From NCBI GenBank assembly GCA_947034895.1, contig OX344761.1, positions 79,173,839 to 79,237,838 on the forward strand: DNA of 64,000 bases. Direction: 5' to 3'. Shown in pieces: positions 36,543 to 48,229 of the stretch. The position numbers and the translations under genes are program-made. The DNA is from Rhytidiadelphus loreus (lineage: Eukaryota; Streptophyta; Bryopsida; Hypnales; Hylocomiaceae). Below the pieces are notes generated by a model. The model was not told the origin of the DNA. It did no database searches and was given only the letters and a program-made list of their open reading frames with translations. Positions within the stretch are counted from its first letter, which is position 1; every line of letters starts with the position of its first letter.

Positions 36543-39500
36543 CTAAGTTGCAGTAGACTCAGTCGCTGAATCTTCATTGGTAGAGGATTCTGAAGTCTCT
36601 CTACCCTTAGATGCTGATCCATCTATGAATCGTAACACATTGAGAGCATATGTATCTTTACGGCGTTTTGGTTTATGACAACCAAAATCCACAAAGGCTG
36701 ATGCCATGTGCTCTGCATAGGATGGAAGATCAAAAGTCTTTTCCAGACTGTAGAAAAGACTCTGATTGTTCAGCATCATACTTGATGATGTCAATCCTCG
36801 ATGGCTGTAATTGGATATGATAGAATGTTAGATTTGTAAAACACAAAGATATCAATAAAAGAAAATACTAAAAGAAAATGCAAACTTACTTACTGAATTT
36901 TTCCCTCCGAGCAAATTTTCGAGGCACCACCATCATTTTATCTGAATCATGTACTTTAAGTGTTGGTGGTTTAGATGGGGCCTTCATCGAAGTTGGAGTA
37001 GGCTTCCTCATGGGTTTGAGGAGAGCATCAAAAATGTCAATGTTCTCCTCCAAAGCTACAATGTGGCGGCTAATTCCACAACAAGCAGTAATTGATGCAC
37101 TTGAAGTTAAGGGAATGTAAAATATTAGTGAAATGGATGATTTTCAGAAAACCACAAAGAATGGACAATAATTGAATTTAAAAATCACCTGTTGATGCGG
37201 TGCAATCAAGAACCAAATCTCCCTCACCGGTTGTAGCTTCGATGAGGAGTTGAAACAACCGAGGATCCTTTTCACGTGCCCCCCGCCATGGTTTTCCGTC
37301 ATTCATTGCCATGTCATCCTCCTTGGTGTAGTTCATCAACATGTCATCTCAACCGATGTCCACACCAGCACTCTTCATTAGCGATGTGCGTTTGAAAGTG
37401 AAGTTGGACTTCCCTTTGTCGCCAAAGTCCTTGACGAGGAGGGTGATTCCAAACCTCTGAGTCTGTAATCATGGAAACAAAATATACATGAGAAACAAAT
37501 GTAATATAACCATTAGAAAAAGACATTTACAACTTCAAGAGCCTTATTGATTGAATTTACCGTAGAACTAGTGTCCAGTACTGAAGTCAAGTGGAGGCGA
37601 TTCATGCCCCACCATTCCTTCTTCTTCACCATGCGGTAAGTTTCACACAATCCTGCAATATCGCCCCTAACATCAGCACTCCATAAATAAAATACAATCA
37701 TGCATCCATGGTCTTGTAGATGCTTGAATGCAAATTGAAATGCCGCTTGAAGAGCCTCATTCTCCAAGTCAGCGTTCCAAGTCGGCACCTTTGTTGTTGG
37801 AGAAGACAATCCCGGTACAGGCAAGTTCTCCGGGTAGTCAAAAAATATTAGGTCCACTCCAGGCCTAGCATTTGGCACTCCGTAAAACATGCGAGGCTTC
37901 CCCACTGACAACTGCAAACATGCAATACATTATCCAATCAATAAACCTTGCAAACAATGTTCATGCTCTGAAATTCATGTACAACATTGAAATTTGGAAT
38001 TCCTCCAGAATTTACCTTCTTCCAGAAGTCCATGACCTCTCTATACCAAGTTGGCGTCTCAGTCTCCATGTCTTCGACGAGGTCCTCAATTAAGATATTC
38101 ATGATCAAGTCTTCACTCTTGTCCAACTCATCATCGCCAAGAACAATGACTTGTGTCCCTTGAGTAATGACATCCTCTGTCAACTGCGTGAGTGCCTTCC
38201 TCTTGACCCCACTTTGAGCTCCACCTTCCATGTGAGAGGGTTGGTCCACTGTCGATGATGTTCGAACAATGGCACCATCGTCATCCTTCTTCTTGCCTTT
38301 GGCTAGGAGCTTTTCTTCTTTCTTCTTCTCCTTCTCTGCCAACTTGACCAAACGTTCCGCTTCCTTCTTATTCTTTGTTTCCAAAAGCACTTGGAGCCGA
38401 GCCGCTTTTTTTCTGTCGTTGGCTTCCCTCTTTGCAATGGCCTTGTTTCTCTGTCTATCGGTCAAGCCTGCGAATTCATCCACCTCCATATCAATAGCAC
38501 CAATGCCCTCCAAAGAGTTTCAGAATTGTACTTCCGACGGATGAGTGTAAGACACAGGGCAGTCAATGTACCACCCTCCACCACTAAGATGAGCTGTTGT
38601 GTAGGTGTGGAGTTGGTTTGGATTGTACATGCAGTCCGCAGAACTACGGTCCAGCCAACTGAAAAGGATTGGAGGAAGATCGGTCTGTCCAATTGCTCCT
38701 TTTGCCTCGAGTTCATGCTTGAAGTAACTGCAGCGAGAAATAGACACACATATTTTAGAACATATTCATATTGGAGAAGCAAGGTACAGGGCTTCTTCTG
38801 TTACCATGTTAGAGGTAGAGGCATTAGAAAAAACAATATGTAACCTGAATTCAGTAAGGGAATTGAAGCCATGAAATCCTCCAACTAAAAGACAAGTGAT
38901 CAAATCTACTCAATTTGCATGTACTTAGCATGAAACAAATACAAGAAACTTACCGAAAAAGAACTCTTCGAACCGCTTGTTTGGATCCATCAAAATTCAT
39001 GAAAGAGTCACTTTTCTTGAAATAGTTGGCTCCTCTAAGAACCGCCAAGAATCCTTGATCCCAGATTTTCCTCCTCCATCCTTCTATGTAATTTGCCAGG
39101 AACTTAGGCTGCTGAGGAACTTTCATGTTGATGATGATATTGTCTTGCCTGACCACGTCTTCAAAGTATTCCACAGCTGCATCTTTGATCTGTGAAAACA
39201 GAAGGGCAATTAGAATTTCAGAGTTGCAGAGCCTAGTTCTAGAATTTTGATTATTTAACAGTGAGGAATTGAATTACAAAAATTACTACATGGAAGGAAG
39301 AAGAACACCACACAAATGAGCACTTACCCCAGCGTACCATACACATCTGTTCAAGAAAGGTCCGAGCAACGTCTCAGATATAGGCCGTGGCGGAAACCTC
39401 CTAGCATCACGTGATGGCAATGAAGAATTCCACCACTTCAGGAACTTAATCTTGTGAAATGGAGTTGTGTTGCAAGTGGCCACTAGTTGGAGTTTTTCTA

Positions 39501-40883
39501 GAGTCATCTCTGGAACCTCATTAGTGCTCCAATGTTTTTCCACCTAGAGAAGATGAAATTTGCACTTACAATAAGAATTAAGACTTCAACATACAATAGT
39601 ACCTTCAAGTCAATTTCAAAACACATCACTTACTTCAGCTAGGAACTTAGGTCCGTGAGCGGGATTGGCCATGGTTACCAACTTGATCATTTTCACATAC
39701 AACTTTGTATTCTTTTCTTTCGCTCCAAATCTCATAGCATTCGCGACACCTTCATAACTCTTCTCTTCAAATGGAGTGACCTTGTTGTACCTTCTCACCG
39801 CAACATCTGTTGCCTGTGCGATCTCTTGCTGCCACAATCAAACGTTTCATGAATTACAAAACAAATTTGGTAATGAATACGGGAAATATAGTAGAATAAT
39901 TGATAAAGGCAAAAGAGTACAAAGTTGTTCTCACCCGAAAAACAAATGACGTGAAGACCTCCATTGGCATGGAGTACCAAGTTTTCTTCACCTTCAAAGC
40001 TCCACAGCGTTTGACCTCTGATGGTCTGAGCATCTCATTGAACTTTTCCATGGGGAGAAGACCATACTTCTGAACGCGATGCAATGTATATACCAGATTA
40101 GTCTTCACATGAGAGTCTTTTGTTGATCTGCAAGTTACACAATGACAGTAAGTCATAACTCAACAATACATTTGTAATTCATATAGAATAAACGAAGACT
40201 GAAAAGACAATGGAAAAAATAAAACGCAATACTCACTTATTTATGACATGCATGACCAATTCAGTCTTCCCTTTCGTGTCCAACACGATGGAGTCAACAC
40301 TACAATGCCAATCTCGTGAGGTGGAATGAAGTCTGGCAATATGGTTCATCCATGCCAAGCGTCGGTGATTCCCATCACAAACGTAGGACTTCAAGTTCTT
40401 CAAGAAACTGAGCATAGCCATAGACTCCACATACTTGTTGAAGATGTCATTCTTTTCCTTCCACAGTCTGGCCCACGCATCCATTTCCTCCTCTGTGAAC
40501 TCCGCGCTTTCTCCGGCTTCATTTATAGTCGTCACATAGAATACTGCTGCTCCATCTCGGTACCCGTTGACGAATTCTTGCTCAAGCTTGATAAGGTCGC
40601 AAGAGAAGGTTGGCCGCACCATGGGCATCGGCACAAGTCTGCAAAGTGGGATTTGCAGTCGAAATAAATTTTCTGGCTTCATTCTAAGGGATGCGATTGT
40701 AGCTACCGAGTCTACCTTCTGGAGTCTTCAGAGCTCATCCTCCAACAACTCCTTCTCTTCGTCTTCCACAAAGTCTTCTTCACCTTCACGTTCATCTCCA
40801 ATCTCTGGTTGCTCGATGTCATCTGTTCCTGGAGTCTCTATAATTTGCTCCACTTGTGATAAATTGATCGGGGACACATCCAT
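36543..40883 (-). pseudogene. ParB-like domain fused to a beta-class (permuted) DNA amino-methyltransferase domain, 10 exons
   Basis: Exons on the minus strand: 40883-40237, 40127-39935, 39828-39634, 39543-39328, 39189-38954, 38727-38016, 37911-37531, 37462-37189, 37100-36890, 36804-36543. Nine exons have consistent GT-AG borders and phases; the total is about 1108 codons. Acidic residues 1-60 precede a ParB-like region (about 75-215) with LVPMPMVRP and DGNHRRLAW. A Lys/Glu-rich coiled coil lies at about 590-640. The C-terminus has methyltransferase motif IV-like DLIFFDYPE (about 754-762), then KDPRLFQLLIEA, then motif I-like GDLVLDCTASTG and an acidic IVALEEN. The order IV before I is the beta-class permutation. 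Breaks: TGA at 40728-40730, 38520-38522 and 37349-37351, each one transition from CGA, and a probably lost acceptor at 37100-37101. Bacterial and phage proteins of this fusion type are known; I know no described plant gene like it. Domain calls are by eye. Confidence 0.7.
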
Positions 40884-41120
40884 CTGAAAAGGAAAAAAAA
40901 ATTGTTCAAAATTGTTCAAATTAAGAGTATCTAATGAATTTCAAAATAAATAACAAATACTCCAAAATTAAACATAAAACATTACAATGAGCGTGGAAGT
41001 ACAACAATATATTGGGAATGAAGTATTTCTGTTTTTTAACAAAATTTTATAGTCATAGGTACATTAGACATGCTAGGGTCTAGTGGATTATGACTATAAG
41101 TAAATTCCAATCAACTGGAA

Positions 41121-41609
41121 TCAATCAATGTCTACATCATCATCTTCATCTGAACTCAAGAGAATGAGCACAACCTCACGGGTGCCCTGACTAGTGCTAG
41201 AAGTGCATTGACAAGTGTCCAGAAACATTGGACCATCAATCGAAGAAGATATCTCACTATCTGAGCTGTATTCGGGCTCCGAACTCTCCGAGGAGAACAC
41301 AGATGTCCTATGTTGGCGTTGCCATTTCCTAAGCCGAGGAAGAGAACGGGAATGCCCTTCAAGGTCACTGACACGACTATGCTCTGAATGCTCAAAAGCA
41401 TCAACAACACGATCAGCAGCATCCATAATGTCATCAAAGCTTACCAGGTCTTCATTTGCCGGCTCTTCCTCCTTTGAATCGTTGGAGACCTCCATCGTGG
41501 TATTTGCAGGGAGTGAAAGGCTGAGATGGGCTTGGTGCTTGAGACACTGGGGCACTGATAGGTAGACTACTTGGTCCAAATTCATACTAACTAACTCCAA
41601 CATGTGCAT
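41121..41609 (-). CDS. Acidic Ser-rich ORF, possible 5' exon of the ParB/methyltransferase gene
   Basis: 162 codons, rich in Ser, Glu and Asp, ending in SSDEDDDVDID. No fold is recognisable. A donor-like GATGAT|GTAGAC near 41135 could splice in phase 0 to the acceptor TTTTCAG just before 40883, which would add about 158 residues to that protein. Alternatively the ATG at 40883 is the true start and this ORF is separate or spurious. An internal Met at MEVSNDSKEEE is another possible start. Confidence 0.4.
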   Translation of the reverse strand: MHMLELVSMNLDQVVYLSVPQCLKHQAHLSLSLPANTTMEVSNDSKEEEPANEDLVSFDDIMDAADRVVDAFEHSEHSRVSDLEGHSRSLPRLRKWQRQHRTSVFSSESSEPEYSSDSEISSSIDGPMFLDTCQCTSSTSQGTREVVLILLSSDEDDDVDID

Positions 41610-41767
41610 AACAATGACATTTCTTCAAATCAGAAGTCAATTTTGAAGTTGTACACAAGCCTTGGACTTCACATACAATGTATAATCATCTAAGGTTGAA
41701 ACAAAATCCACAATCAACACTAATGACTTATCCCTCCAAATACAGAATGAAAGATAAAGGAATGTTT

Positions 41768-41878
41768 AGTGTACCATTTTGGGGGGGTCCGCTGACTCCA
41801 CCAAGGGATCAGTCGGATCCGACTTAACCCCAAGAGGAATTAGCTTGACCCCCCAAAATAGGTACACTAATATATTGA
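41768..41878. mobile_element. Foldback of about 110 bp with GGATCCGAC core, copy 1
   Basis: Left end AGTGTACCATTTTGGGGGG; right end in reverse reading AGTGTACCTATTTTGGGGGG. The core includes CTGACTCC and CGGATCCGAC. Copies lie at 42085, 43383 and 47744. The sequence from here to about 42080 is repeated as a tandem unit of about 320 bp, with the second unit starting near 42085. Confidence 0.7.
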
Positions 41879-42084
41879 AACTAGAAATAAATACCACTAA
41901 TTTGATTCCGGAATAAAGAGCGGATACAAGAACTGTCGGCTAACTTGAGAATGGTTACCCTAGTGTTCTCAAGTGATTTAAAAAATACCTTCATTGAAGT
42001 CAACATATGTGAAGAAAACCTACCAAATTGCAAAGAAAAAAGGACTAAATGATTTTAGGGAGTTTTTGAACCAAAAAAAAGGTT

Positions 42085-42181
42085 AATGTACCATTTGGAG
42101 GGGGTCCCGCTGACTCCACCAAGGGATCAATCGGATCCGACTTAACCCCCGGAGGAGTTAGCTTGACCCCCCAAAATAGGT
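42085..42181. mobile_element. Foldback with GGATCCGAC core, copy 2, split by the CACTA element
   Basis: The same sequence as copy 1 with a few changes. The last bases of its right end (GGTATACT) lie at 43131-43138, after the CACTA insertion. Confidence 0.7.
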
Positions 42182-43130
42182 CACTACAAGGAAATCAAGT
42201 CTGAACCTACAAAATTTTGACACAAAACTATCAAAAATGACAATATGAATGTATTTACAATTTATCATTGTCAATTCTTCAGATTTTTGTCAACTTAATT
42301 TTGTGAGGTTAGAAGCTAAAGAGGTTTCTTTTATAGAGAAATGTATTGTCCATTAAGAATCCTCAAAAATTATGGGATATGGGTTTGACCGCTCATAATC
42401 AAAACATAGGAACTTTGTTGAATGTGAAAATTCAGAGCCCATTTAGGCATAGTAAAATAAAAAATTCAGAAAACTTTGAACTAAGAAAAGTTGGGAAATT
42501 AGTTTAAGTTGGGAAATTAGTTTAAGTTTCACCTCCAAAAATCCGTTTCAGATTTAGATCCTCCAATCAAAAGTTATAGAATTTTTCCCATAACTTTTGA
42601 TTGGAGGATCTAAATTTGAAACGGATTTTTGGAGGTGAAACTTAAACTGATTTACCAACCTTTCTTAGTTCAAAGTTTTTTGGAAAAATGTATAATACTA
42701 TGCTTAAATGAGGTCTGAAACTCCACTTTAAAAAAAATTCCTGCAATCTATATATCCCATGTGGGTTGCCATACCTACCACTTCCCTTTTTGTATAAAGC
42801 ACTTGTCTTCTTTTAACAAATTTACTTGCGTGAAAAGGCATTTGAAAGTAAGTAATTGAATGTGAAGTCTAATTATGATAAGTAATATTTTTAATTGATA
42901 ATGCTTAATTAATTACTTGTTTGGAAACAATTTTGGCCATTAGCCCAAAAATCAGTCTCTTCTACTATGACAAAAAGAATTCAAATTTTGACCAAATTAA
43001 GCTCAGAATTGACAAAGAGTTGACAGTAATTTGACAATTTGGTGTCTGAATCAACACGTCCGAATTGACACCCCAATTGACAGTTTTTTGTCAAATTTCT
43101 GTCACTACAGACAGGAAAGTTCTTGTAGTG
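42182..43130. mobile_element. Non-autonomous CACTA (En/Spm-type) element
   Basis: It begins CACTACAAGGAAA and ends TTCTTGTAGTG, the CACTA-family terminus. It is flanked by GGT on both sides (3-bp target duplication). The first unit of the tandem repeat shows the empty site 'aaaataGGTacactaata' at about 41866. The 949 bp has no transposase and contains a large hairpin at 42492-42665. Confidence 0.88.
42492..42665. repeat. Long hairpin inside the CACTA element
   Basis: The arm 'tttcacctccaaaaatccgt...cctccaatcaaaagttat' is followed after a short loop (about 42580-42588) by its near-perfect inverse. It would fold into a stem of roughly 80 bp if transcribed. Confidence 0.8.
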
Positions 43131-43382
43131 GGTATACTAATAAATTGAAACTAGAGATAAATACCACTAATTTGATTCCGGAATAAAGAGAGGTTACAAG
43201 AACTGTCGGCTGACCCATCTTGAGAAACAACCTCTGGTATTATTGCGGGACTAAGGGGACAATCAAGGATGGCCGTTACAGAAGCCCGCTCATCAATCTT
43301 GGGCTCCTTACGAAAATATTGACCCGAGCCTATATGATCATGGGTTCAAAAGAGTCAATTCAAGAGTTCAAGTATGCATCAA

Positions 43383-43479
43383 GTACCAATTTTTGGAGGT
43401 CACGCTGACTCCTCCCGAGGATCAATCGAATCCGACTGACCTCGGAGGAGAGTCTGCGGGACCCCCAATAATTGGTTAC
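43383..43479. mobile_element. Foldback with GGATCCGAC-type core, copy 3
   Basis: A diverged copy: GTACCAATTTTTGGAGGTC at the left, GACCCCCAATAATTGGTTAC at the right, core AATCCGACTGACC. Confidence 0.6.
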
Positions 43480-44030
43480 GCGGGGATGCTGATCGTGGGG
43501 AAGCTGATCGTGGACTCGCAAGAGAAGCTGATCGCAGGATCAGAAGAGGTTGCCTATCAAGACGCTCCAGAATGCCCGAACGAGGTGAATTACAAGCGCG
43601 CCACACCTTCAGCTCGAGGGCACGCGGTGAAGTTGAAGCTTGCGAGGCTCGCGGTGAAGCTGATGCTTGCGGTAAAGCTGAAGCTCGCGGGGTTCTGTGG
43701 GCGCTTAATTACCCACCCTTGGTAATTAATCGGACACAACCAGGTTCTAGGGGTTAACTAAATTCTAACCTAACGGGTGACTAAGCGTAGGTCCATTGTG
43801 CCTTCCAAGCAATGGATCTTCTTTACTAAGTTCCTAGTTTCCGCGGGTGACAATGGAGTTGCCTCCAATTGGCGAGGGAATAGTTCGGGCTAACCGTCCC
43901 CTAACGGTAGCCTATGTGAACTACCACCGAATCTATCCTAATCTATGGGAATCTGAGGCTAATTGACCTTTCCTAAGACTGAGGAGGGATTACCTAAGTT
44001 CCTTCCATGGTTTCCTAAGTTGATTGGGTT

Positions 44031-44350
44031 TCTTCCTAATCTAAGTTATCTTTTTCCCTAATTTAATTTATCTTTTTTCCTAATTTAATTTCTTAATTTA
44101 ATTTATCTTTTTTCCTAATTTAATCTTCTAATTTAATTTTTTTTTTCCTAATTTAATTTCTTAATTTAATTTATCTTTTTTCCTAATTTAATCTTCTAAT
44201 TTAATTTATTTTTTTTCCTAATTTAATCTTCTAATTTAATTTATCTTTTATCTAATTCATCTCCTAATTTAATTTATCTTTTTTCCTAATTTAATCTTCT
44301 AATTTAATTTATCTTTTATCTAATTTATCTCCTAATTTAATTTATCTTTT
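44031..44350. repeat. AT tandem repeat, unit about 22 bp
   Basis: Repeated 'cctaatttaatttatctttttt' with variants, about 12 imperfect copies. Confidence 0.75.
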
Positions 44351-45344
44351 TTCCTCCATTAGTCTTCATTACCTAAGGCAATTTTGATTTGCTAATTTAA
44401 CCCTAACTCCTAATTGGATTATTTTGTCTTAGTCTAGTGTTTACTTCTTGGTTGAGTTCTGACCTTAACGGTTACTGATTCCTAGTCCTATCTTAGTCTA
44501 ATTTGGTTGCTTTTATGGTCAACTTCTATGTATGAAATGGGTTTGGATACTTCGAGTCCTATCGATAAACTTCTATGTCTAAACTCAAGGTCCCCCCCCC
44601 TAATTCCTATTTGCTAATCGAAATTAATCACTACCTAACAGGGTTTAGCGTAAATTAAAAGAAAGAAAGCCCCGGGGATTGGTTTACTGACTCACCTGAT
44701 CATCGTTGGCATGCGCGGCATTTTCCTCCATACGTCCGGCCGCGTGCTCGTATTCCATAGTCGACACGTATTTTGAAGTAGTAAAATGCCTACAACTTAG
44801 TCCTCGGCGAAGTAGTACACTCTAAAGACCCTTAATGGTCCCTTCCTTTCTCCTTGCCTCTTTTTCTTTTACTTCAACACTATTCCTACCAACCCCTTAA
44901 ATGAGACTTTACACCATATGACGCTAATCTAATGGAAGAGTCACCTATTCTCTTACGTTGTCATTTTGGTGTCATCCTAATCTCTTTCCTAATGGTTGTA
45001 AGAAGCTTTTGAGATTTCCTACCTAATCCTATGACGCAACACTATTTATCGTCTCTCCCTTCTTCCTCTCCTATAACTACCCCCTTCCTAATTTTGTCAT
45101 CATTGTGTGAGGTGGCTTGTTGGTGAGGGACCTTGAGAGGTTGTGCAGGTTTGGACGCGTAGGATGGCGACTTTTCTTCCCCCCTTCTTCCTTTAGCCTT
45201 GAGTTGGTCTTTCGTTAGTCCTTAACTAGACTCCCGGTTTTCAACCTTAGTGTGATGAAAAAAAAACCAAAAAGTGTGGTGGGGCCCCGCAGGGCATCGT
45301 CCCGTAGTGCTGAATTTAGTTGAGGTAAGGATTTCTCCTTTCCC

Positions 45345-45470
45345 CCCCCCCCTTCCCTGGACTCCCCCGATCCCCAGCCCCAGCCCCCCTGGACTCCCCC
45401 GATGCCCCAGCCCCAGCCCCCTGGACTCCCCGACTCCCCAGCCCGAGCCCCTTGGACTCCCCCGATCCCC
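45345..45470. repeat. C-rich repeat, unit about 30-35 bp
   Basis: The phrase 'ctggactcccc.gatccccagcccc' occurs about four times, preceded by a run of C. An overlapping plus-strand ORF of Pro-rich sequence is a by-product of the repeat. Confidence 0.65.
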
Positions 45471-47743
45471 CGCCGGCTGGCTTGCCGGTATTGTGGCCGG
45501 TACTGCTGCTGGCTGGCTGTTGGTACTGTTGCCGGGCTGCCCCGATACTAGTGCTGGTGGCTGGCTGGTCCTTTTTTTTTCCTTCTAAATCCCTCCTCTC
45601 GGGTTCCCGTATGGGAACCCACTCAACTAAAAACTAAACTGGATATTACTTCTTGTGGTCAGGATAAAACAAGGGCTGGACTAAATGTGACGTTTTTGAG
45701 GGCAGAGCTTCGCCGTTGGGGGATGAACTGGGAGTTAACCAAGCTATCCTATGGGGGGGTTTCTTCCGCCTTTCTACCACCTAGGGGGTATCTTGGGAGC
45801 TAAACTTTAATTTTTCCCAAGAAAATCTTGGGAACTAAACTTTGGAACTTAGACCTACCCGGGTCCAAAGCTTCGCCGTAGAATCGGTTTTAACACCGAC
45901 TTTAGGACTTGCAAGGGTTTGGGATTCAAAGCTCCGCCGTCTAGGACTCGTTTTAACACATTCTTTAGGACTCAAGGGGTCACAAGGTCAAAGCTTCGCT
46001 GTCCCCCGAAGGGTAGGGTCCACACAACAAGGGAAAGGGTTACTAGGGTTAGATCTTTCTTCTAAGGCACATGTACATGCAAGATAGTAACGTTAAGAGA
46101 CTTATGCACCAAAGGCCCCCCAAAGCGGCATCGCCAAGGTACGGTGGGGGGTTACTCTGGGGTTAATGCACGACACAAGATAAACTTCACCAAAGACTCT
46201 TCAAATGTGAACCAAAGATGACCAAAGAAAACACACAAAGTACATACGTACGAGAAGGACTCCAAGGACCTTTAAAAGCTGCAAATAGAACAACAACGGG
46301 AGCCAAAAGTGCTCCAAAAACATCGTAGAGGTTTTTTGGCCTAAACGCCAAAAAATTCCAAGATAACTTGGACCCACGGACCCAAAACAAGTATTGGGGT
46401 TGTTTTGGGAGAGAGAAGGGCCCCCTTTTATAGGTTTCCAAGGGCCCACTCCCCCCCTTGACGAGTAACCTCATCCATCCGGATTTTCATCCAAGTTTGA
46501 GATTTTCACCTAATTTTGGGTTTTACGCTGGTCCTAACCTCTAACTTTTGGAGTTTAGCTCGGAATTGCAAATGGATTGCGCCAATGGCTTCAGAATGCC
46601 ATTTTTAGCCTAGAAGACCTCCTACCCCCTATTTCTATCACAAAAAACCCATCGGAAACTAGTGCCAACTAGAGCCAATTAAAAGGGTAAAAACCTAACT
46701 TTTGGGATTTACCTCTTTTGGCTTGGGTAACTAGCTAGGGTTGTTGGGGAGGCTCTAGGGAGTAAGAAAAGGCTCCTTGATGTCTTCGTTCCGACTTCGT
46801 ATGCTCCCGGGACGCCGGTCAACCCCGCAAAGATCCTGCCGTAATTATTAATTGGGGGGATGTTGTCAGTTTCGGCTACTTCCCGCTATTGGAACACCAT
46901 GAATTTTGTCGGGGCGCGTTATTAACATAAAAGATGCTAGTCTAATTTTTAGTGAGATTTTACCGCGGCTTGGGTATTTTCCATGAATTTCCCAACATAG
47001 CCTTTGGCGGTTGACTGCTCAGAAAAAGATCCTTTGGAGATCAGAAAAAACCGAGACTTTTTGGGGAACCTCTCATGGAGTCCCCCAAGCCACATGCCAA
47101 GTCTTGGGCTATTCTGGCACATAGTTGGTGGCGAGGTGAAAACTGACTTCGGTTGAATCACCGGCAGTCAGGGAATCTTTCACATGTGAGGGAATCTTGG
47201 CGAATGGTTTTTGCCATGGACACCCCGACATGTTCTAGATCCAAGAACACTATCCGGCGGCTGTGGATTCCTCCATGCGGCCTGTCTGGGACAAGTAACA
47301 CCTACAAGCTAACAATTTGGATTCCTAATGTTTCATCGGTGGAATGGGGAAACTAGAACCTATCTTTGGAGATTTACGTGGGGACCTTCTTCACTCTCCT
47401 AAGACTTAATTTAGCCTATCATGGTCACATGCACTAGGTTTTGGGCTATTTTGGGTAAGTTCCCAGTAGCCCTATTATTTCCCTACTAATTATGGGTTCT
47501 AACCTGTATACAAGTGGGTTTTATGGGTAATCTATGGATAAAAGGCTATTTATGACCAAATGCTATACTGGTATGTGACATACCTATTTTGGTTCTACAC
47601 TCTTTTTTGGGCTTTTTGTAGTATTTTATGCCTTAATTTGTAATAAACTAAAAAAAAAGAAAACAATGAGTCCCAAGTGACGAATTTGGGGCTCACAGGT
47701 TCCAACGAAGACACGTTCAAGAGGGAGACCAGTTGCCCCAAAA

Positions 47744-47834
47744 ACCAAATTCAGGGGGTCTTGCCGACTCTGCTCGGGGATTAGTCGGATCCGACTGACC
47801 GTAGAGGAGAGTCAACGGGACCCCCTAGAACTAG
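47744..47834. mobile_element. Foldback with GGATCCGAC core, copy 4
   Basis: Left CAAATTCAGGGGGTC, core CGGATCCGACTGACC, right GGGACCCCCTAGAACTAGTG. A partial copy ('ggggggtcatgctgactcta') follows at about 47957. Confidence 0.55.
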
Positions 47835-47865
47835 TGATGCAGGCTCGGCGAGAATGCTGGGGGGC

Positions 47866-47930
47866 ACCGGCGAGGCTGGTCGGGGGCACTGGCGAGGCTG
47901 GTCAGGGGCGTCGGCAAGGATGGTCGGGGA
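47866..47930. repeat. GC minisatellite, three copies of about 25 bp
   Basis: Three imperfect copies of 'ggcgaggctggtcgggggc'. A short GGC run also lies at about 48165-48182. Confidence 0.55.
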
Positions 47931-48229
47931 GTCGTTTGGGTGTCGTTCGGGTGTCTTCGGGGGGTCATGCTGACTCTACTTAGGGTTATGAACTGGTTGG
48001 GGGCCGCGATGTTGTGGTCAAAGCAGCCGGATTGGTGGCTCGGCGTGGTCACGTAAACAAGGTTGGTTGCACGGCGTTTCCATTTTCGGGAGGGAATGGA
48101 AGTTTGGCTCGCACATGGTCGTGGTCGACGTTGTAAGAGATCGAATTCGGCAGGCATGTTTAGGCGGCGGCGGCGGCGGGCGAGATCTTACGAATCACTC
48201 CGACCCTATTATGTTCAAGAATGGACTAG

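Larger units (their letters stand above)
43480..47743. other. Long non-coding stretch between two foldback copies
   Basis: No convincing coding region. The composition is mixed and locally GC-rich. It contains GAAGCT-type short repeats (43480-43700), the AT repeat at 44031-44350 and the C-rich repeat at 45345-45470. 'aataaactaaaaaaaaagaaaac' near 47645 resembles a poly-A or polypurine remnant. It could be a decayed LTR-type or large non-autonomous element bounded by the copies at 43383 and 47744, but I cannot show LTRs, a primer site or gag/pol. Confidence 0.35.

Noticed and set aside
43383..47834. Complete LTR retrotransposon bounded by the two similar ~95-bp sequences
   Set aside because: The sequences are short inverted-repeat foldbacks found elsewhere alone, and no gag/pol, primer site or LTR structure is visible.
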